Below the pieces are notes generated by a model. It saw nothing but the letters and a program-made list of their open reading frames with translations, was not told where the DNA came from and did no database searches. A stretch of DNA of 64,000 bases from Ensifer adhaerens (lineage in GTDB: Bacteria > Pseudomonadota > Alphaproteobacteria > Rhizobiales > Rhizobiaceae): the NCBI RefSeq assembly GCF_013283195.1, contig NZ_JABEKT010000001.1:1400795-1464794 (forward strand). Reading direction: 5' to 3'. This document shows, in pieces, positions 28,808 through 38,700 of this stretch. Numbering within the stretch: position 1 is the first letter of the stretch; the number at the start of each line of letters is the position of its first letter. A program made the translations under genes and the position numbers.

Positions 28808-29563
28808 TCAGGCGGCGCTGCTCGTGTTCGGGATGGTTGAGGTGGTTGCCTCGGGGACGTGGAGACCGCATTCGCGCTTCTCGTCGTTCTCCCACCACCA
28901 GCGGCCGGCCCGTTCGGGCTCGCCCGGCTTGATGGCGCGGGTACAGGGCTCGCAGCCGATCGAGGGATAGCCTCGGGCATGCAGCGGGTTCACGGGAACG
29001 CCATTCGCGGTAACGTAGGTACGGATGGTTTCGATGTCCCAGTCGGCGAGCGGATTGATCTTGATGAGGCCGCGCTCTGCATCTGCTTCGGCAAAGGGCG
29101 TCGTTGCCCGGTTGCCGGACTGGCCGCGGCGAAGTCCTGTCACCCAGTAGCTGGCGCCCTCGAGTGCGCGCGCAAGGGGTTTAAGCTTGCGGACGTCGCA
29201 ACAGGCATGCCTGGCTTCGACGCTGTCGTAAAAGCCGTTGGCGCCGTACTGCGCGGCATAGGCGTCGACATCGGCGCTCTCCGGGTGAAAACGCTTGATC
29301 AGGATACCGTAGGTCTCTTCCGTCTTGTCGATCAGCGCCACGGTTTCGTTGAAAAGGCGGCCCGTCTGCAGCGTTGCGACGTCGATCGAGAGATCGTTCT
29401 TGCCGATGACGGCGGTAATCACCTGATCCTCGATACCGAGCGACGTGGTAAAGACGGCGCGACCTTCAAGCTCGGCGACGAACGCGAGACGTTCCGCGAG
29501 GTCCAGGCCTTCAAGCGCTTCGTTCAAAGCTTTTGCGGTGGCATCGAGGGGTGACGTGGTCAT
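28808..29563 (-). CDS. cysH: Assimilatory APS reductase
   Basis: A 251-aa reductase giving sulfite from adenylylsulfate. The CC/CxxC pairs that ligate a [4Fe-4S] cluster are present (C121-C122 in HACCDVRK and C204/C207 in IGCEPCTR), marking an APS-type rather than PAPS-type enzyme. The catalytic Cys is C232 in KRECGLH. N-terminal landmarks are FTTSLGIEDQVI and LQTGRLFNET. ATG 29563, with AGGA 8 nt upstream, is preferred over an in-frame TTG at 29581. The absence of CysC in CysN fits the APS route. First gene of the operon. Confidence 0.96.
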   Translation of the reverse strand: MTTSPLDATAKALNEALEGLDLAERLAFVAELEGRAVFTTSLGIEDQVITAVIGKNDLSIDVATLQTGRLFNETVALIDKTEETYGILIKRFHPESADVDAYAAQYGANGFYDSVEARHACCDVRKLKPLARALEGASYWVTGLRRGQSGNRATTPFAEADAERGLIKINPLADWDIETIRTYVTANGVPVNPLHARGYPSIGCEPCTRAIKPGEPERAGRWWWENDEKRECGLHVPEATTSTIPNTSSAA

Positions 29564-29582
29564 GGCTGCGTCCTGTTCCAAC

Positions 29583-29594
29583 TATTCAGGAATA
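29583..29594. promoter_or_regulatory. Palindrome near the cysH start
   Basis: TATTC-AG-GAATA, perfect 5-bp arms, about 20 bp upstream of the cysH ATG. A repressor site here would cover the leader. The cognate regulator is unknown. Confidence 0.35.
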
Positions 29595-29698
29595 TCGCAG
29601 CCGCACGTGAGAAGGGACAGAAATAGCGGTTTCTAATGCTGGGCGTTTGGAGCAAATCTGCCTCTCAGATCGAAAAGCAGCGAAAAACGCAAGGTAAA

Positions 29699-29713
29699 CT
29701 AGTAATTTACTAG
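29699..29713. promoter_or_regulatory. Perfect palindrome upstream of cysH
   Basis: CTAGTAA-T-TTACTAG, 7-bp perfect arms in an AT-rich patch about 140 bp before cysH. Possible activator or repressor site of the sulfur operon. Confidence 0.4.
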
Positions 29714-29754
29714 ACTTTATACTTGCCTTGGCGCCGTTGGCCCGGCCATTACAT

Positions 29755-29782
29755 GAAAAGCGCGGGCCTTTCGGTCCGCGCT
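29755..29782 (-). terminator. Rho-independent terminator after the chemoreceptor gene
   Basis: AGCGCGGGCC and GGTCCGCGCT arms (one G-T pair), TTTC loop, and a TTTT run on the minus strand, 30 bp past the stop codon at 29811. Confidence 0.8.
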
Positions 29783-29810
29783 CCAATCGGTGGTTGGGTA
29801 TTCGCGCCGG

Positions 29811-31724
29811 CTAGAATTCTGCCCAGCCCTTCTCCTGTTGGGCCGCAGGGCTGCGATAGGCGGCGGCAAGCCTGCGGTTGAGCGTGCGTGCTGGCGAAGA
29901 GGCTGCCTGCTCGACGGAGGGGGATCCGACGAGATGCACCGGATGCGTCTGGCCGTTGCCGGTCTTGAAACGCATCAGGAGATCGTTGAGCGCACCGGCC
30001 TCCCGAGCGAGGCTATGGCTTGCAGCCGTTGACTGCTCCACCATCGCCGCATTCTGCTGGGTGCCCTGGTCGATCGAGTTGACCGCCGTGTTGATCTGCT
30101 GGATTCCGGCCGACTGTTCGCGGGCGCTTTCGACGATGGCCGTCACATGGGCGCTGATTTCCTGCACCTCTGCAATGATGCCCTCCAGTGCCGCTCCGGT
30201 CTCGCGGACCAGGCTGACGCCGGATTTGACCTGGGCGCCGGAGGTGGCGATCAGCACCTTGATCTCCTTGGCGGCCTGGGCCGAGCGCTGGGCGAGTTCG
30301 CGTACTTCCTGGGCGACCACGGCAAAACCCTTGCCGGCCTCGCCGGCGCGAGCAGCCTCGACGCCGGCATTCAGCGCCAGGAGGTTCGTCTGGAAGGCGA
30401 TGTCGTCGATAACGCCGATGATGCTGGAGATCTCTCGCGAAGAGGCCTCGATGCCGCTCATGGCGGTGACGGCGTTGCCGACGATTTCGCCGGATTTTTC
30501 CGCCGCTCCGCGGGTTCTGGTGACCAGACTTCCGGCTTCCTCGGCGCGCCGGCTTGCGTCGGCGACTGTCGTTGCGATCTGGTCGAGGGCAGCGGCCGTC
30601 TCCTCGACGGAGGCTGCCTGCTGTTCGGTCCGCTTCGATAGGTCACCCGCCGCCGAGCGGATTTCGCTGGCGCCGGCATTGATGCTGCGGGCATTGTCGC
30701 CGACGGAGCGCAGGGCATCTTCCAGATTGCCGACCGAACTGTTGAAGTTGGTGCGAAGTGCGTCGAGCCGCTCGGCAAGCGGCGTGCGGATACGATAGGT
30801 CAGGTCGCCTTCGGCAAGGCGGTCGAGCCCGAAGGCCAGCGCTTCGACGGCCGCTTGCACTTCCGCAGTTTCCCTGGCCTTTTGTGCCTCGCGCTGTTCG
30901 CGCTCGCGCTCCGAAAGCGAGCGGCTTGCCTCCGCGTCCTGTTCCAGTCTTTGGCGTTCAAGCGCATTGTCGCGGAATACGGCGACGGCGCCTGCCATCT
31001 GGCCGATTTCATCCCGCCGCCCTTCACCGTAGATCAATGTCTTGAGGTTGCCGGCGGCAAGCTGCCGCATCGCTTCGCGCAGCTTCGAAAGCGGGCGGAA
31101 AAGTCCGGAGATGACGAACCACACCGTTGCTGCGAGTGTGGCGAGTGCGAGGCCGGCTATCACCGTTTGCCAAAGCGTCAGGGTGTTCTTTTCGGTGATC
31201 GCTGCCCTGAGTTCGGTGTTTGCCACGGACAGCTGCAACTTGATCAGTTCGCTGATCGGCACGGCGAGGGGATCGACCGCGGGATAGAGCCGGGCATCGA
31301 CGAAGCGCTCGAGTTCCGCCTTGTCCTGGCGATCGAGGATCTGCATGAGCGCGCGGATCGAAGCGTCGCTTTCCACCCGTGCACTATCGAAGCTCTCCGC
31401 GAGCGTCTTTTCCTCCGGCGTCAACCTGGTCGCCTCGTAGGCGCGCCATTGCGTGTCGATCGTGGAAAGGGCTGCCGTGATCGCTTCTTTGCCGGCGCCC
31501 CAGCCGAGGGCGTTGCTGCGCACCTTGTGGGTGGTGTCGACGATCTCGACCGCATACATGTCCGACACTGTCTTCAACTGATCGACTGGCACCAGTCGAT
31601 CGGCAACGATGGATTCTGTGCGCTTGGAAATCGATGTCATCGCATTGAATGCCGTGACGATCATGACCAGCATGGCCACGGCGAGCAGCGACAAACAAAT
31701 AAGCAGGCGTGCTTTGATTGTCAT
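29811..31724 (-). CDS. Methyl-accepting chemotaxis protein
   Basis: A 637-aa chemoreceptor. TM1 is [20 protein letters not shown] near the N-terminus. A ~160-residue periplasmic four-helix-bundle sensor follows, then TM2 ([21 protein letters not shown]), HAMP ([20 protein letters not shown]), a second HAMP-like stretch, and the cytoplasmic hairpin with [29 protein letters not shown]. The C-terminus ends in GWAEF, an xWxxF pentapeptide of the CheR/CheB tether type. ATG 31724 replaces a longer frame to 31877 because TM1 begins there. The ligand is unknown. It stands alone, without che genes nearby. Confidence 0.95.
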   Translation of the reverse strand: MTIKARLLICLSLLAVAMLVMIVTAFNAMTSISKRTESIVADRLVPVDQLKTVSDMYAVEIVDTTHKVRSNALGWGAGKEAITAALSTIDTQWRAYEATRLTPEEKTLAESFDSARVESDASIRALMQILDRQDKAELERFVDARLYPAVDPLAVPISELIKLQLSVANTELRAAITEKNTLTLWQTVIAGLALATLAATVWFVISGLFRPLSKLREAMRQLAAGNLKTLIYGEGRRDEIGQMAGAVAVFRDNALERQRLEQDAEASRSLSEREREQREAQKARETAEVQAAVEALAFGLDRLAEGDLTYRIRTPLAERLDALRTNFNSSVGNLEDALRSVGDNARSINAGASEIRSAAGDLSKRTEQQAASVEETAAALDQIATTVADASRRAEEAGSLVTRTRGAAEKSGEIVGNAVTAMSGIEASSREISSIIGVIDDIAFQTNLLALNAGVEAARAGEAGKGFAVVAQEVRELAQRSAQAAKEIKVLIATSGAQVKSGVSLVRETGAALEGIIAEVQEISAHVTAIVESAREQSAGIQQINTAVNSIDQGTQQNAAMVEQSTAASHSLAREAGALNDLLMRFKTGNGQTHPVHLVGSPSVEQAASSPARTLNRRLAAAYRSPAAQQEKGWAEF

Positions 31725-32118
31725 GGAAACGCTCTTCGGTTGCCCGCAAGGCAAATTCGTCCTCGTCCGATGACTGCGGACGTACCGCTTGGACATCAGT
31801 TGGCGTGCTTGCCTTGGCAAGGGAGATGACGATGGTCCGATGGAGCACGCAAAATCTTTGCAGCCGATTGCCGTCATGGCACATCCGCCAAGCGTTCACT
31901 CCGTCTGATATAGACATAACAGGTGGAGATTAAAAATGGCTAAATTTTAAGCTGTTGAATAGCGCTTGTGCAACCATCGGTTCGTGACTTGCGGCGAGGC
32001 CGACTGTCGGGCTGCCGAACGCTGCCCTTCGCTCAAGATTTGTTGAACGACAGATGCTTTCGCCTCGGGAACTTCGGGTTCAATCTCCAGGTCTCCAAGG
32101 CAAATGAAGGAGTGGCCG
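31725..32118. other. Divergent intergenic region
   Basis: About 390 bp between the chemoreceptor and the DUF6152 gene. It should hold two divergent promoters; no clear palindrome or riboswitch-like fold is visible. A four-codon frame ATG GCT AAA TTT TAA at 31936, after GGTGGAGATTAAAA, is probably accidental. Confidence 0.35.
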
Positions 32119-32508
32119 ATGTTCGTGTTCTTTCCTCGCCGCGTTCTTATCGCAAGCATGGGGGTGATGCTTCTGGTTTCCGGCGCCTACGCCCATCATG
32201 GCTGGTCCTGGGCCGAAGCCGACCAGATCGAGCTGTCAGGCACGATCCGCGAAATCTCGATGGCACCGCCGCACCCGACGCTCCAAGTCGAAACCGAAAA
32301 GGATGGACTGTGGCGTATCGAATTGGGCAATCCCAGGCAGACGGAGCGCTCTGGCTTTGTCGAAGGTGTTGCCAATGTCGGCGATCAGATCGTCGTTCTC
32401 GGCAATCGCTCACTCGATCCGGCCGAAAAGCGCCTAAAGGCGGTCCGCGTCAGCATCGGCGGCAAGACCTTTGACATCTATCCGGAACGCATCCGGACCG
32501 GTGGATGA
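32119..32508 (+). CDS. DUF6152 secreted protein
   Basis: A 129-aa exported protein. The signal peptide (FFPRRVLIASMGVMLLVSGAYA) is followed by the family start HHGWSWAEADQIELSGTIREI. Next comes a small beta-barrel with PPHPTLQVETEKDGLWRIELG and VVLGNRSLDPAEKRLKAVRVSIGGKTFDIYPERI. Cleavage would leave two N-terminal histidines, which could bind a metal. ATG 32119 has AAGGAG 6 nt upstream; the frame opens further upstream at 32104. It overlaps the next membrane gene by 4 nt, so the pair works together. The role (metal or small-molecule handling) is inference. Confidence 0.85.
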   Translation: MFVFFPRRVLIASMGVMLLVSGAYAHHGWSWAEADQIELSGTIREISMAPPHPTLQVETEKDGLWRIELGNPRQTERSGFVEGVANVGDQIVVLGNRSLDPAEKRLKAVRVSIGGKTFDIYPERIRTGG

Positions 32509-32984
32509 GCGCGGCCGAGTTGCTTGAAGCGATCGCGGCCTGGCCACTTGCATCGGCGATGCGTCGATCCGCGATCCTCTATCTCGTCGTCAACGCGGGA
32601 CACATCCTGGCGATCGCGCTTCTGGTCGGTGCGATTGTGCCGCTGGACCTGCGGCTGCTCGGTTTTTTCGGCAACACTTCGCTGGAAGTGCTTGGCCCCT
32701 TCCTCTCGCGCGCAGCCGCAGTTGGTCTGGCCCTCGTGGTCGTAACCGGCTTCTGCCTCTTCAGCGTGCGACCGGCGGCCTATGCGGGCAATCCGGCATT
32801 CCTCATAAAGCTGGCATTGCTGGCGGTTGGAGCAGTCAATGCCATTCTCCTGCAATCGAGCGACGCTTGGCGGACGGTTGCAGCTGGCGGCCCGATCGCA
32901 GGTACTGTGCGGCTGGCCGCCGGAATTTCCCTGCTCGTCTGGCCCGGCGCTTTGCTGGCCGGCCGCTGGATCGGCTTTCTTTGA
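32505..32984 (+). CDS. Four-TM membrane protein, DUF6644-type
   Basis: A 159-aa integral membrane protein with four TM segments (AILYLVVNAGHILAIALLVGAIV, AAAVGLALVVVTGFCLF, AFLIKLALLAVGAVNAILL, TVRLAAGISLLVWPGALLAGRW). A conserved N-terminal SAMRRSAILYLVVNAGHI contains a membrane His. It resembles DUF6644/DUF2214 proteins that accompany DUF6152 genes. The ATG overlaps the DUF6152 stop (ATGA), so both are translationally coupled. No transport motif is seen. Confidence 0.75.
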   Translation: MSAAELLEAIAAWPLASAMRRSAILYLVVNAGHILAIALLVGAIVPLDLRLLGFFGNTSLEVLGPFLSRAAAVGLALVVVTGFCLFSVRPAAYAGNPAFLIKLALLAVGAVNAILLQSSDAWRTVAAGGPIAGTVRLAAGISLLVWPGALLAGRWIGFL

Positions 32985-33099
32985 AACAGGCGATCACTAA
33001 TTTTTTTGCGTGCAAAGCCGCACCGGCAGCGGGCCGGTGGCGGTCGCATGGTCGAGATCGTAGCGGCGATGGCGCGCAGATGACGCCATCGAACAATCC

Positions 33100-34749
33100 C
33101 TATCTGTCGCTGACGGCCCAGCGCGGATTGACCCACGGCTCCTGGTTGGACCGGGCAAGCGGCTGCTTGCCGAGGATGTGGTCGGCGGCCTTTTCGCCGG
33201 TCATGATCGACGGGCTGTTGAGGTTGCCGTAGGTCACGTGCGGGAAGATCGAGCTGTCGGCGACGCGCAAGCCATCGACGCCGATGACGCGCGTCTCCGG
33301 GTCGACCACGGCCATCAGGTCGTCCTTGGCGCCCATCCGGCAGGTGCCGCTGGGATGATAGGCGCTTTCCAGATGCTCACGCAGGAAGGCGTCGATCTCG
33401 TCGTCCGTCTGCACCTTCTCGCCCGGCTGGATTTCCGGCCCACGATACTGGTCGAAAGCCTGCTGGCCGAAGATCTCGCGGGTGAGGCGCACGCAGTGGC
33501 GGAACTTCTCCCAGTCTTCCGGGTGGCTCATATAGTTGAAGCGGATGACCGGGTCGGCCATCGGGTCTGACGACCGAAGCGTGACGTTGCCGCGCGATTT
33601 CGACAGGTTGTAGCCGACATGCACCTGGAAGCCGTGGCTCTTCGCCGCCGCCTTGCCGTCGTAGCTGATGGCGACCGGCAGGAAGTGATACTGGATGTCG
33701 GGCTGTTTGACGCCCGGCGCCGAGCGCAGGAAGGCGCAGGCCTCGAACTGGTTGGAGGCGCCGAGGCCGCCTTTCGACAGCAGCCACTGCGCACCGGCAA
33801 CACCCTGCCAGAACCATGGCAGCCAGGAATAGAGCGAGACCGGCTTGGTCGAGACCTGCTGGAAATAGAACTCCATATGGTCTTGCAGATTGGCGCCGAC
33901 GCCGGGTCGATCGACCTTGACCTCGATGCCCATGTCCTTCAGGTGCTGCGCCGGCCCGATGCCCGAAAGCATCAGGAGTTTCGGCGAGTTGAAGGAGGAG
34001 GCCGAGACGATTACCTCGCGGTTCGCCTTTACGATCTCGATCTTGCCGCCGCGCTCGATCTCGACGCCGGTCGCCCGGCCGTTTTCGATCACCACCTTGC
34101 GGGCAAAGCAGCGCAGCAGCGAAACGTTCGGCCGCTTCATCGCCGGCCGGAGATAGGCGTTTGCCGCCGACCAGCGGCGGCCCTGCCAGACGGTCTGCTC
34201 CATCAGGCCGAAGCCTTCCTGCTTGGAGCCGTTATAGTCGTCGGTCAGTTCGAAGCCGGCCTGCTTGCCGGCCTCGATGAAGGCGTGAAACAGCGGGTTT
34301 TTCACCGGCCCGCGCTTGACGTGCAACGGCCCGTCGGTGCCGCGCCAGCCGGCCTCGCCGCCGTGAGAATGCTCCATGCGCTTGAAGTAGGGCAGCACAT
34401 CCGCATAGGCCCAGCCGCGTGCGCCAAGATCCTCCCAGCGGTTGAAGTCCTCGGCGTGGCCGCGAACGTAGACAAGGCCGTTGATCGAGGAGGAGCCGCC
34501 GATGACCTTTCCGCGCGGCGCGGTGATGCGCCGGTTATTAAGGTTCGGCTCGGGCTCGGAATGATAGCCCCAGTTGTAGCGATCCATGCTCATCGGCCAG
34601 GCAAGCGCTGCCGGCATCTGGATGAACGGCCCGATATCAGAGCCGCCATATTCGAGCACGAGCACCGAATGCTTGCCATCCTCCGAGAGACGGTAGGCGA
34701 GCGCCGAACCGGCCGAGCCGGAGCCGATGATGATGTAATCTGCCTGCAT
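33100..34749 (-). CDS. betA: Choline dehydrogenase
   Basis: A 549-aa GMC-family flavoprotein oxidising choline to betaine aldehyde. FAD binding is through [15 protein letters not shown] at the N-terminus. Further GMC landmarks are [14 protein letters not shown] (signature 1) and [17 protein letters not shown] (signature 2). The catalytic His is in [12 protein letters not shown], and the C-terminal motif is [20 protein letters not shown]. Length is normal. Last gene of the bet operon, separated from betB by a 206-bp repeat-bearing spacer. The membrane-associated electron acceptor is inferred from the family. Confidence 0.97.
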   Translation of the reverse strand: MQADYIIIGSGSAGSALAYRLSEDGKHSVLVLEYGGSDIGPFIQMPAALAWPMSMDRYNWGYHSEPEPNLNNRRITAPRGKVIGGSSSINGLVYVRGHAEDFNRWEDLGARGWAYADVLPYFKRMEHSHGGEAGWRGTDGPLHVKRGPVKNPLFHAFIEAGKQAGFELTDDYNGSKQEGFGLMEQTVWQGRRWSAANAYLRPAMKRPNVSLLRCFARKVVIENGRATGVEIERGGKIEIVKANREVIVSASSFNSPKLLMLSGIGPAQHLKDMGIEVKVDRPGVGANLQDHMEFYFQQVSTKPVSLYSWLPWFWQGVAGAQWLLSKGGLGASNQFEACAFLRSAPGVKQPDIQYHFLPVAISYDGKAAAKSHGFQVHVGYNLSKSRGNVTLRSSDPMADPVIRFNYMSHPEDWEKFRHCVRLTREIFGQQAFDQYRGPEIQPGEKVQTDDEIDAFLREHLESAYHPSGTCRMGAKDDLMAVVDPETRVIGVDGLRVADSSIFPHVTYGNLNSPSIMTGEKAADHILGKQPLARSNQEPWVNPRWAVSDR

Positions 34750-34789
34750 AGTCGTGCTCTTTCTTCTACCTGGCTGCCAGCGGCATGCC

Positions 34790-34950
34790 CCTCATCCGCA
34801 CGGTGAGGGATGCGCCCCTCATCCGGCTGCCGCCACCTTCTCCCCGCTTGCGGGGAGAAGGGACGTTGACGCACCGTTTCAGGGACTCTCGAACTCTCGT
34901 GTGGCAAGTCCCCTCTCCCCGCCTGCGGGGAGAGGGTGAGGGGCAAGCCC
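34790..34950. repeat. Rhizobial palindromic intergenic repeat (RIME-like)
   Basis: Two related palindromes, TTCTCCCCGC-TT-GCGGGGAGAA (about 34838-34859) and CTCTCCCCGC-CT-GCGGGGAGAG (about 34912-34935). They are flanked by outer GCCCCTCA/TGAGGGGC arms (34814-34821 and 34937-34944). This is the look of the mosaic intergenic elements common in Rhizobiaceae. It lies between betB and betA inside the operon, where it could form a large mRNA hairpin. Confidence 0.8.
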
Positions 34951-34955
34951 CAATC

Positions 34956-36419
34956 TCAATACGGCGCCTGCACCGGGCTCATCCCGACATAGACGGTCTT
35001 CAACTCGCTGTAGTGGTTGAGCGCCGCCACGGAATTCTCGCGTCCGAAGCCGGATTGCTTGGAACCGCCGAAGGGGATCTCGACCGGGCAGAGATTGTAG
35101 GTGTTGATCCACAGCGTGCCGGCCTCCAGCTGGTCGACCACCCGATGGGCGCGGGTGATGTCGGCGGTAAAGACGCCGGCCGACAGGCCAAATTCGGTGG
35201 CATTGGCGCGCGCGACGACCTCGGCCTCGTCGTCGAAGTCGAGCACGCACATCACTGGGCCGAAGATTTCCTCGCGCGCGATTGTCATGTCGTCCGTGAC
35301 GTCGGCGAAGACGGTCGGCTGGATATAGGTGCCCTCGGCGCTCACCGCGTTCGGGATGCCGCCGCCGGTGACGAGACGCGCGCCTTCTGACTTGCCCTTT
35401 TCGATATAGGAGAAGACCTTGTCGCGTTGTGCGCCCGACACCATCGGCCCGAGCTGGGTCGCCTCATCCATCGGGTCACCGATGATGATCGCTTCGGTGC
35501 GAGCCTTGAGGCGATCGAGGAACGCGTCCTTGATGCCCTTCTGCACGAAGACGCGGGTGCCGTTCGAGCAGACCTGGCCGGTGGAATAGAAGTTGCCGAG
35601 CATGGCGCCGCCGATGGCACTTTCGAGGTCGGCGTCTTCGAACACGATCAGCGGCGACTTGCCGCCAAGCTCCATCGTCACATGTTTGAGTTCGGCGGCG
35701 GCAGCACCCGCCACCTTCTTGCCGGTCGGCACCGAACCGGTCAGCGAAACCTTGGCGACGTCAGGATGGTTGACCAACAGCGGTCCGGTGGTGCGGTCGC
35801 CCTGGATGACGTTGTATAGGCCCTTCGGCAGGCCGGCCTCGATCAGGATTTCCGCGATCTTCAGCGCCCCGAGCGGGGTGTTTTCCGACGGCTTGAACAC
35901 CATGGCGTTGCCGGCGGCAAGCGCCGGCGCGCCCTTCCAGCAGGCGATCTGCTGCGGGTAGTTCCAGGCGCCGATGCCGACGCAGACGCCTAAGGGCACA
36001 CGCTTGGTGTAGGCGAAGTCGCCGCCGAGGGGGATGTAGTCGCCGTTGAGCGCGGTGGCGATGACGCCGCCGAAGAACTCGAAACTATCGGCGCCCGATG
36101 TCGGGTCGGCGACGATCGTTTCCTGGATCGGCTTGCCGGTGTCGAGCGTCTCGAGTTCGGAAAGCTCGCGGTTGCGCTCGCGCATGATCTCGGCGGCGCG
36201 CTTGAGGATGCGGCCGCGCGCCGTCGGGCTCATGGCGGCCCATTCCGGCTGGGCGCGCTTGGCAGCGGCAATCGCCTTTTCGACGATCGCGGGCGTTGCC
36301 GCGTGCAGCCGGGCGATCACTTCGCCGGTTGCCGGATAGATGCTCTCGATGACGGTGCCGGCGGTGTCCTCGACATATTCGCCGTCGATGAAGTGCGAGG
36401 CTTGCGGTTGGGCTTTCAT
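34956..36419 (-). CDS. betB: Betaine-aldehyde dehydrogenase
   Basis: A 487-aa aldehyde dehydrogenase making glycine betaine from betaine aldehyde with NAD(P)+. The catalytic Glu is E250 in TMELGGKSP and the nucleophile is C284 in [12 protein letters not shown]. The cofactor region contains [28 protein letters not shown]-type residues and [12 protein letters not shown]. Length is normal for BetB. Starts 1 nt after the betC stop on the same strand, consistent with one transcript. Confidence 0.97.
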   Translation of the reverse strand: MKAQPQASHFIDGEYVEDTAGTVIESIYPATGEVIARLHAATPAIVEKAIAAAKRAQPEWAAMSPTARGRILKRAAEIMRERNRELSELETLDTGKPIQETIVADPTSGADSFEFFGGVIATALNGDYIPLGGDFAYTKRVPLGVCVGIGAWNYPQQIACWKGAPALAAGNAMVFKPSENTPLGALKIAEILIEAGLPKGLYNVIQGDRTTGPLLVNHPDVAKVSLTGSVPTGKKVAGAAAAELKHVTMELGGKSPLIVFEDADLESAIGGAMLGNFYSTGQVCSNGTRVFVQKGIKDAFLDRLKARTEAIIIGDPMDEATQLGPMVSGAQRDKVFSYIEKGKSEGARLVTGGGIPNAVSAEGTYIQPTVFADVTDDMTIAREEIFGPVMCVLDFDDEAEVVARANATEFGLSAGVFTADITRAHRVVDQLEAGTLWINTYNLCPVEIPFGGSKQSGFGRENSVAALNHYSELKTVYVGMSPVQAPY

Positions 36420-36420
36420 G

Positions 36421-37956
36421 TCATTCTCCCCGCGGATAGCGTTTGGATTCCTCGAGATTGTCGAGGTTCATATGGTTGCGCATGTAGCGCTCGGATGCCT
36501 TTTGCAGCGGCTGGTGGTCCCAGGGGTAATAGGCGCCGTTTCTCAGTGCCTCATAGACCACCCAGCGCCGGGCCTGGCTTTCGCGCACGGCGGCATCGAA
36601 GGCCTCCATGTCCCAGTGGGCGGCGCACATGTCCTGGAATGCCTGCAGCGTTGCCGAGTGCACTGGCGTTTCGGGATTGGCGGCGATGTTGTTCAACTCC
36701 AGCGGGTCGGCCTCGAGATCGTAGAGCTGATCCGGGTCGAGTGCGCAGTGGATGTATTTCCATTTGCCTTCGCGAATGGCGACCAGCGGTGCGTAGGAGC
36801 CTTCCGCCGCATACTCCATCAGCACCGGCTCGGTGCGCTCCTCGCCGTTGATGGCAGGCACCAGGCTGATACCGTCGGTCCAGGGCTTCACCTCGTCCAT
36901 CGAGATGCCGGCAAGGTCGCAAAGCGTCGGCGTTACGTCGAGGTTTGACGTCGGAGCAAGGTGCAGGCCGGGCGTCACGCCGGGGCCCGCCACCATCAGC
37001 GGCACGCGGGCCGAGCCCTCGAAGAAGTTCATCTTGAACCAGAGGCCGCGCTCGCCGAGCATGTCGCCATGATCCGAGCAGAACAGGATCAGCGTGTTGT
37101 CGCGCATCCGGGTGCGAGTCAGCGTGTCCAAGAGTTCGCCGACCTTCTCGTCGAGATAGGAAATATTGGCGAAATAGGCGCGCCGCGAGCGGCGGATATT
37201 GTCTTCGGTGAGGTCGAAGTTGCCGTAGTCGCAGGAATGCATGATGCGCTTCGAATGCGGGTCCTGCTTTTCCTCCGCCAGCATGCCGACCTCTGGCAGA
37301 AGATGCTCGCAACCCTCGTAGAGATCCCAGAATTTCTTGCGTGCGACATAAGGGTCGTGCGGATGGGTGAAGGAGACGGTGAGGCACCACGGGCGGCGGC
37401 CTGCATCGTCGTTTTCGCGCGACAGCTGGTAGAGCTTCTGATTGGCGAGGAAGGCGACCTCGTCGTCATATTCCATCTGGTTGGTGATCTCGGCGGTACC
37501 GGCGCCGGTGACCGAGCCGAGATTGTGATACCACCAGTCGATGCGCTCACCGGGCTTGCGATAATCCGGCGTCCAGCCGAAATCGGCGGGATAGATGTCG
37601 GTCGTCAGCCGCTCCTCGAAACCATGCAACTGATCCGGCCCGACGAAATGCATCTTGCCTGATAGCGCCGTGTAATAGCCGGCGCGGCGCAGGTGATGGG
37701 CATAGGTCGGGATCGACGACTGGTATTCTGCGGCGTTGTCATAGACGCGGGTGCGGCTCGGCAGCTGCCCCGCCATGAACGAGGCGCGGGCTGGCGCGCA
37801 AAGCGGCGAAGAGGTGTAATTGTTGCGAAAGCGGGCGGAGCGCGCGGCAAGGGTCTTCAGGTTCGGCGCATGCAGGAAATCCGCCGGGCCGTCGGGAAAG
37901 AACTTTCCATTCAGCTGGTCGACCATGATGATCAGGATGTTCGGTCTGGCGGTCAT
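36421..37956 (-). CDS. betC: Choline-sulfatase
   Basis: A 511-aa type I sulfatase hydrolysing choline-O-sulfate to choline and sulfate. The formylglycine motif is C53-A-P-A-R in [13 protein letters not shown]. Further family features are the N-terminal metal site [29 protein letters not shown] and [12 protein letters not shown]. The C-terminal region with [14 protein letters not shown] is typical of choline-sulfatases. Start overlaps the betI stop by 4 nt. Presence of betC in the bet operon lets the cell also use choline sulfate as a source of S, C and N. Confidence 0.97.
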   Translation of the reverse strand: MTARPNILIIMVDQLNGKFFPDGPADFLHAPNLKTLAARSARFRNNYTSSPLCAPARASFMAGQLPSRTRVYDNAAEYQSSIPTYAHHLRRAGYYTALSGKMHFVGPDQLHGFEERLTTDIYPADFGWTPDYRKPGERIDWWYHNLGSVTGAGTAEITNQMEYDDEVAFLANQKLYQLSRENDDAGRRPWCLTVSFTHPHDPYVARKKFWDLYEGCEHLLPEVGMLAEEKQDPHSKRIMHSCDYGNFDLTEDNIRRSRRAYFANISYLDEKVGELLDTLTRTRMRDNTLILFCSDHGDMLGERGLWFKMNFFEGSARVPLMVAGPGVTPGLHLAPTSNLDVTPTLCDLAGISMDEVKPWTDGISLVPAINGEERTEPVLMEYAAEGSYAPLVAIREGKWKYIHCALDPDQLYDLEADPLELNNIAANPETPVHSATLQAFQDMCAAHWDMEAFDAAVRESQARRWVVYEALRNGAYYPWDHQPLQKASERYMRNHMNLDNLEESKRYPRGE

Positions 37957-38555
37957 GCGGGCCGTCCTTGGCGGTAGAGCTGGTCGAGATGCGAGGTGAC
38001 ATAGTCTTCGGTCAACGCGATCGAGGCTTCGATGCCGATCGGCGCGGAGCGCAGACTCTGGCGGATGTAAAGCCCGTCGATCATCGCAGCTGCGCCTTCC
38101 GCAATGCGTTCCGCGTCATCGACGGGGCAAAGGACTTTCAGGTTCGCCACCAGGTTGGAGCGCAGCCGCCGGGCATAGACGACGAGGAAGCGGCGCACGT
38201 CCTCCGAACGCTGGGCTTCGGAATAGAAGGCGAGCCATGCAGCAATGGTGTCGGGCGCAAACTGGCTTGCCTGGAACGAGACGCGGATCAGAGCGCTCAG
38301 TTTTTCGCGCGGCGCTGTCGCCGCATTCAGCGCCGTCACCGTATCGTCGCGCAGCTGCCTTAGAAGGCTACGCACGGTCTCGATCAGCAATTGCTCCTTG
38401 CTGCCGAAATAGTGATGCGCAAGGGCGGGGGAGACGCCAGCACGGCGGGCGATGTCGGACATGGTGACGGCAAGCGTGCCCTGATCGCCGATCACGCGCA
38501 GCGCCGCGTCCACCAGCGCCTTTCGGCGCACCGGTTCCATTCCGACCTTGGGCAT
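37953..38555 (-). CDS. betI: Choline-responsive repressor BetI
   Basis: A 200-aa TetR-family repressor of the bet operon. The HTH (about residues 10-56) has LAVTMSDIARRAGVSPALAHHYFGSKEQLL. The C-terminal ligand domain contains FYSEAQRSEDVRRFLVVYARRLRSNL and ends in RQGRPA, like known BetI. It begins the betI-betC-betB-betA unit. The palindrome 33 bp upstream (38588-38607) is the expected operator. Choline relief of repression is known for the family. Confidence 0.95.
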   Translation of the reverse strand: MPKVGMEPVRRKALVDAALRVIGDQGTLAVTMSDIARRAGVSPALAHHYFGSKEQLLIETVRSLLRQLRDDTVTALNAATAPREKLSALIRVSFQASQFAPDTIAAWLAFYSEAQRSEDVRRFLVVYARRLRSNLVANLKVLCPVDDAERIAEGAAAMIDGLYIRQSLRSAPIGIEASIALTEDYVTSHLDQLYRQGRPA

Positions 38556-38587
38556 CTGTCTCTCCCTTGACGATCGTTAGTTTATTT

Positions 38588-38607
38588 TTGATTGACTCAT
38601 CAATCAA
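38588..38607. promoter_or_regulatory. BetI operator palindrome
   Basis: TTGATTGA-CTCA-TCAATCAA, perfect 8-bp arms, 33 bp upstream of the betI start and within the AT-rich promoter region. Position and sequence fit the BetI box. It also faces the HdeD-type gene at 38701. Confidence 0.8.
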
Positions 38608-38700
38608 TAAAAAACTTGGACGTTTTTGCTTTCTTTTTGCAGAGAAATCCGGCTCAATCCGATGGTGGCGTTCTGGATAGTCGAAGGACTGGAGGTTGAA

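Noticed and set aside
33021-33039. CACCGGC-N5-GCCGGTG hairpin after betA considered as its terminator
   Set aside because: On the minus strand the hairpin is followed by an A run, not T; on the plus strand the T run precedes it.
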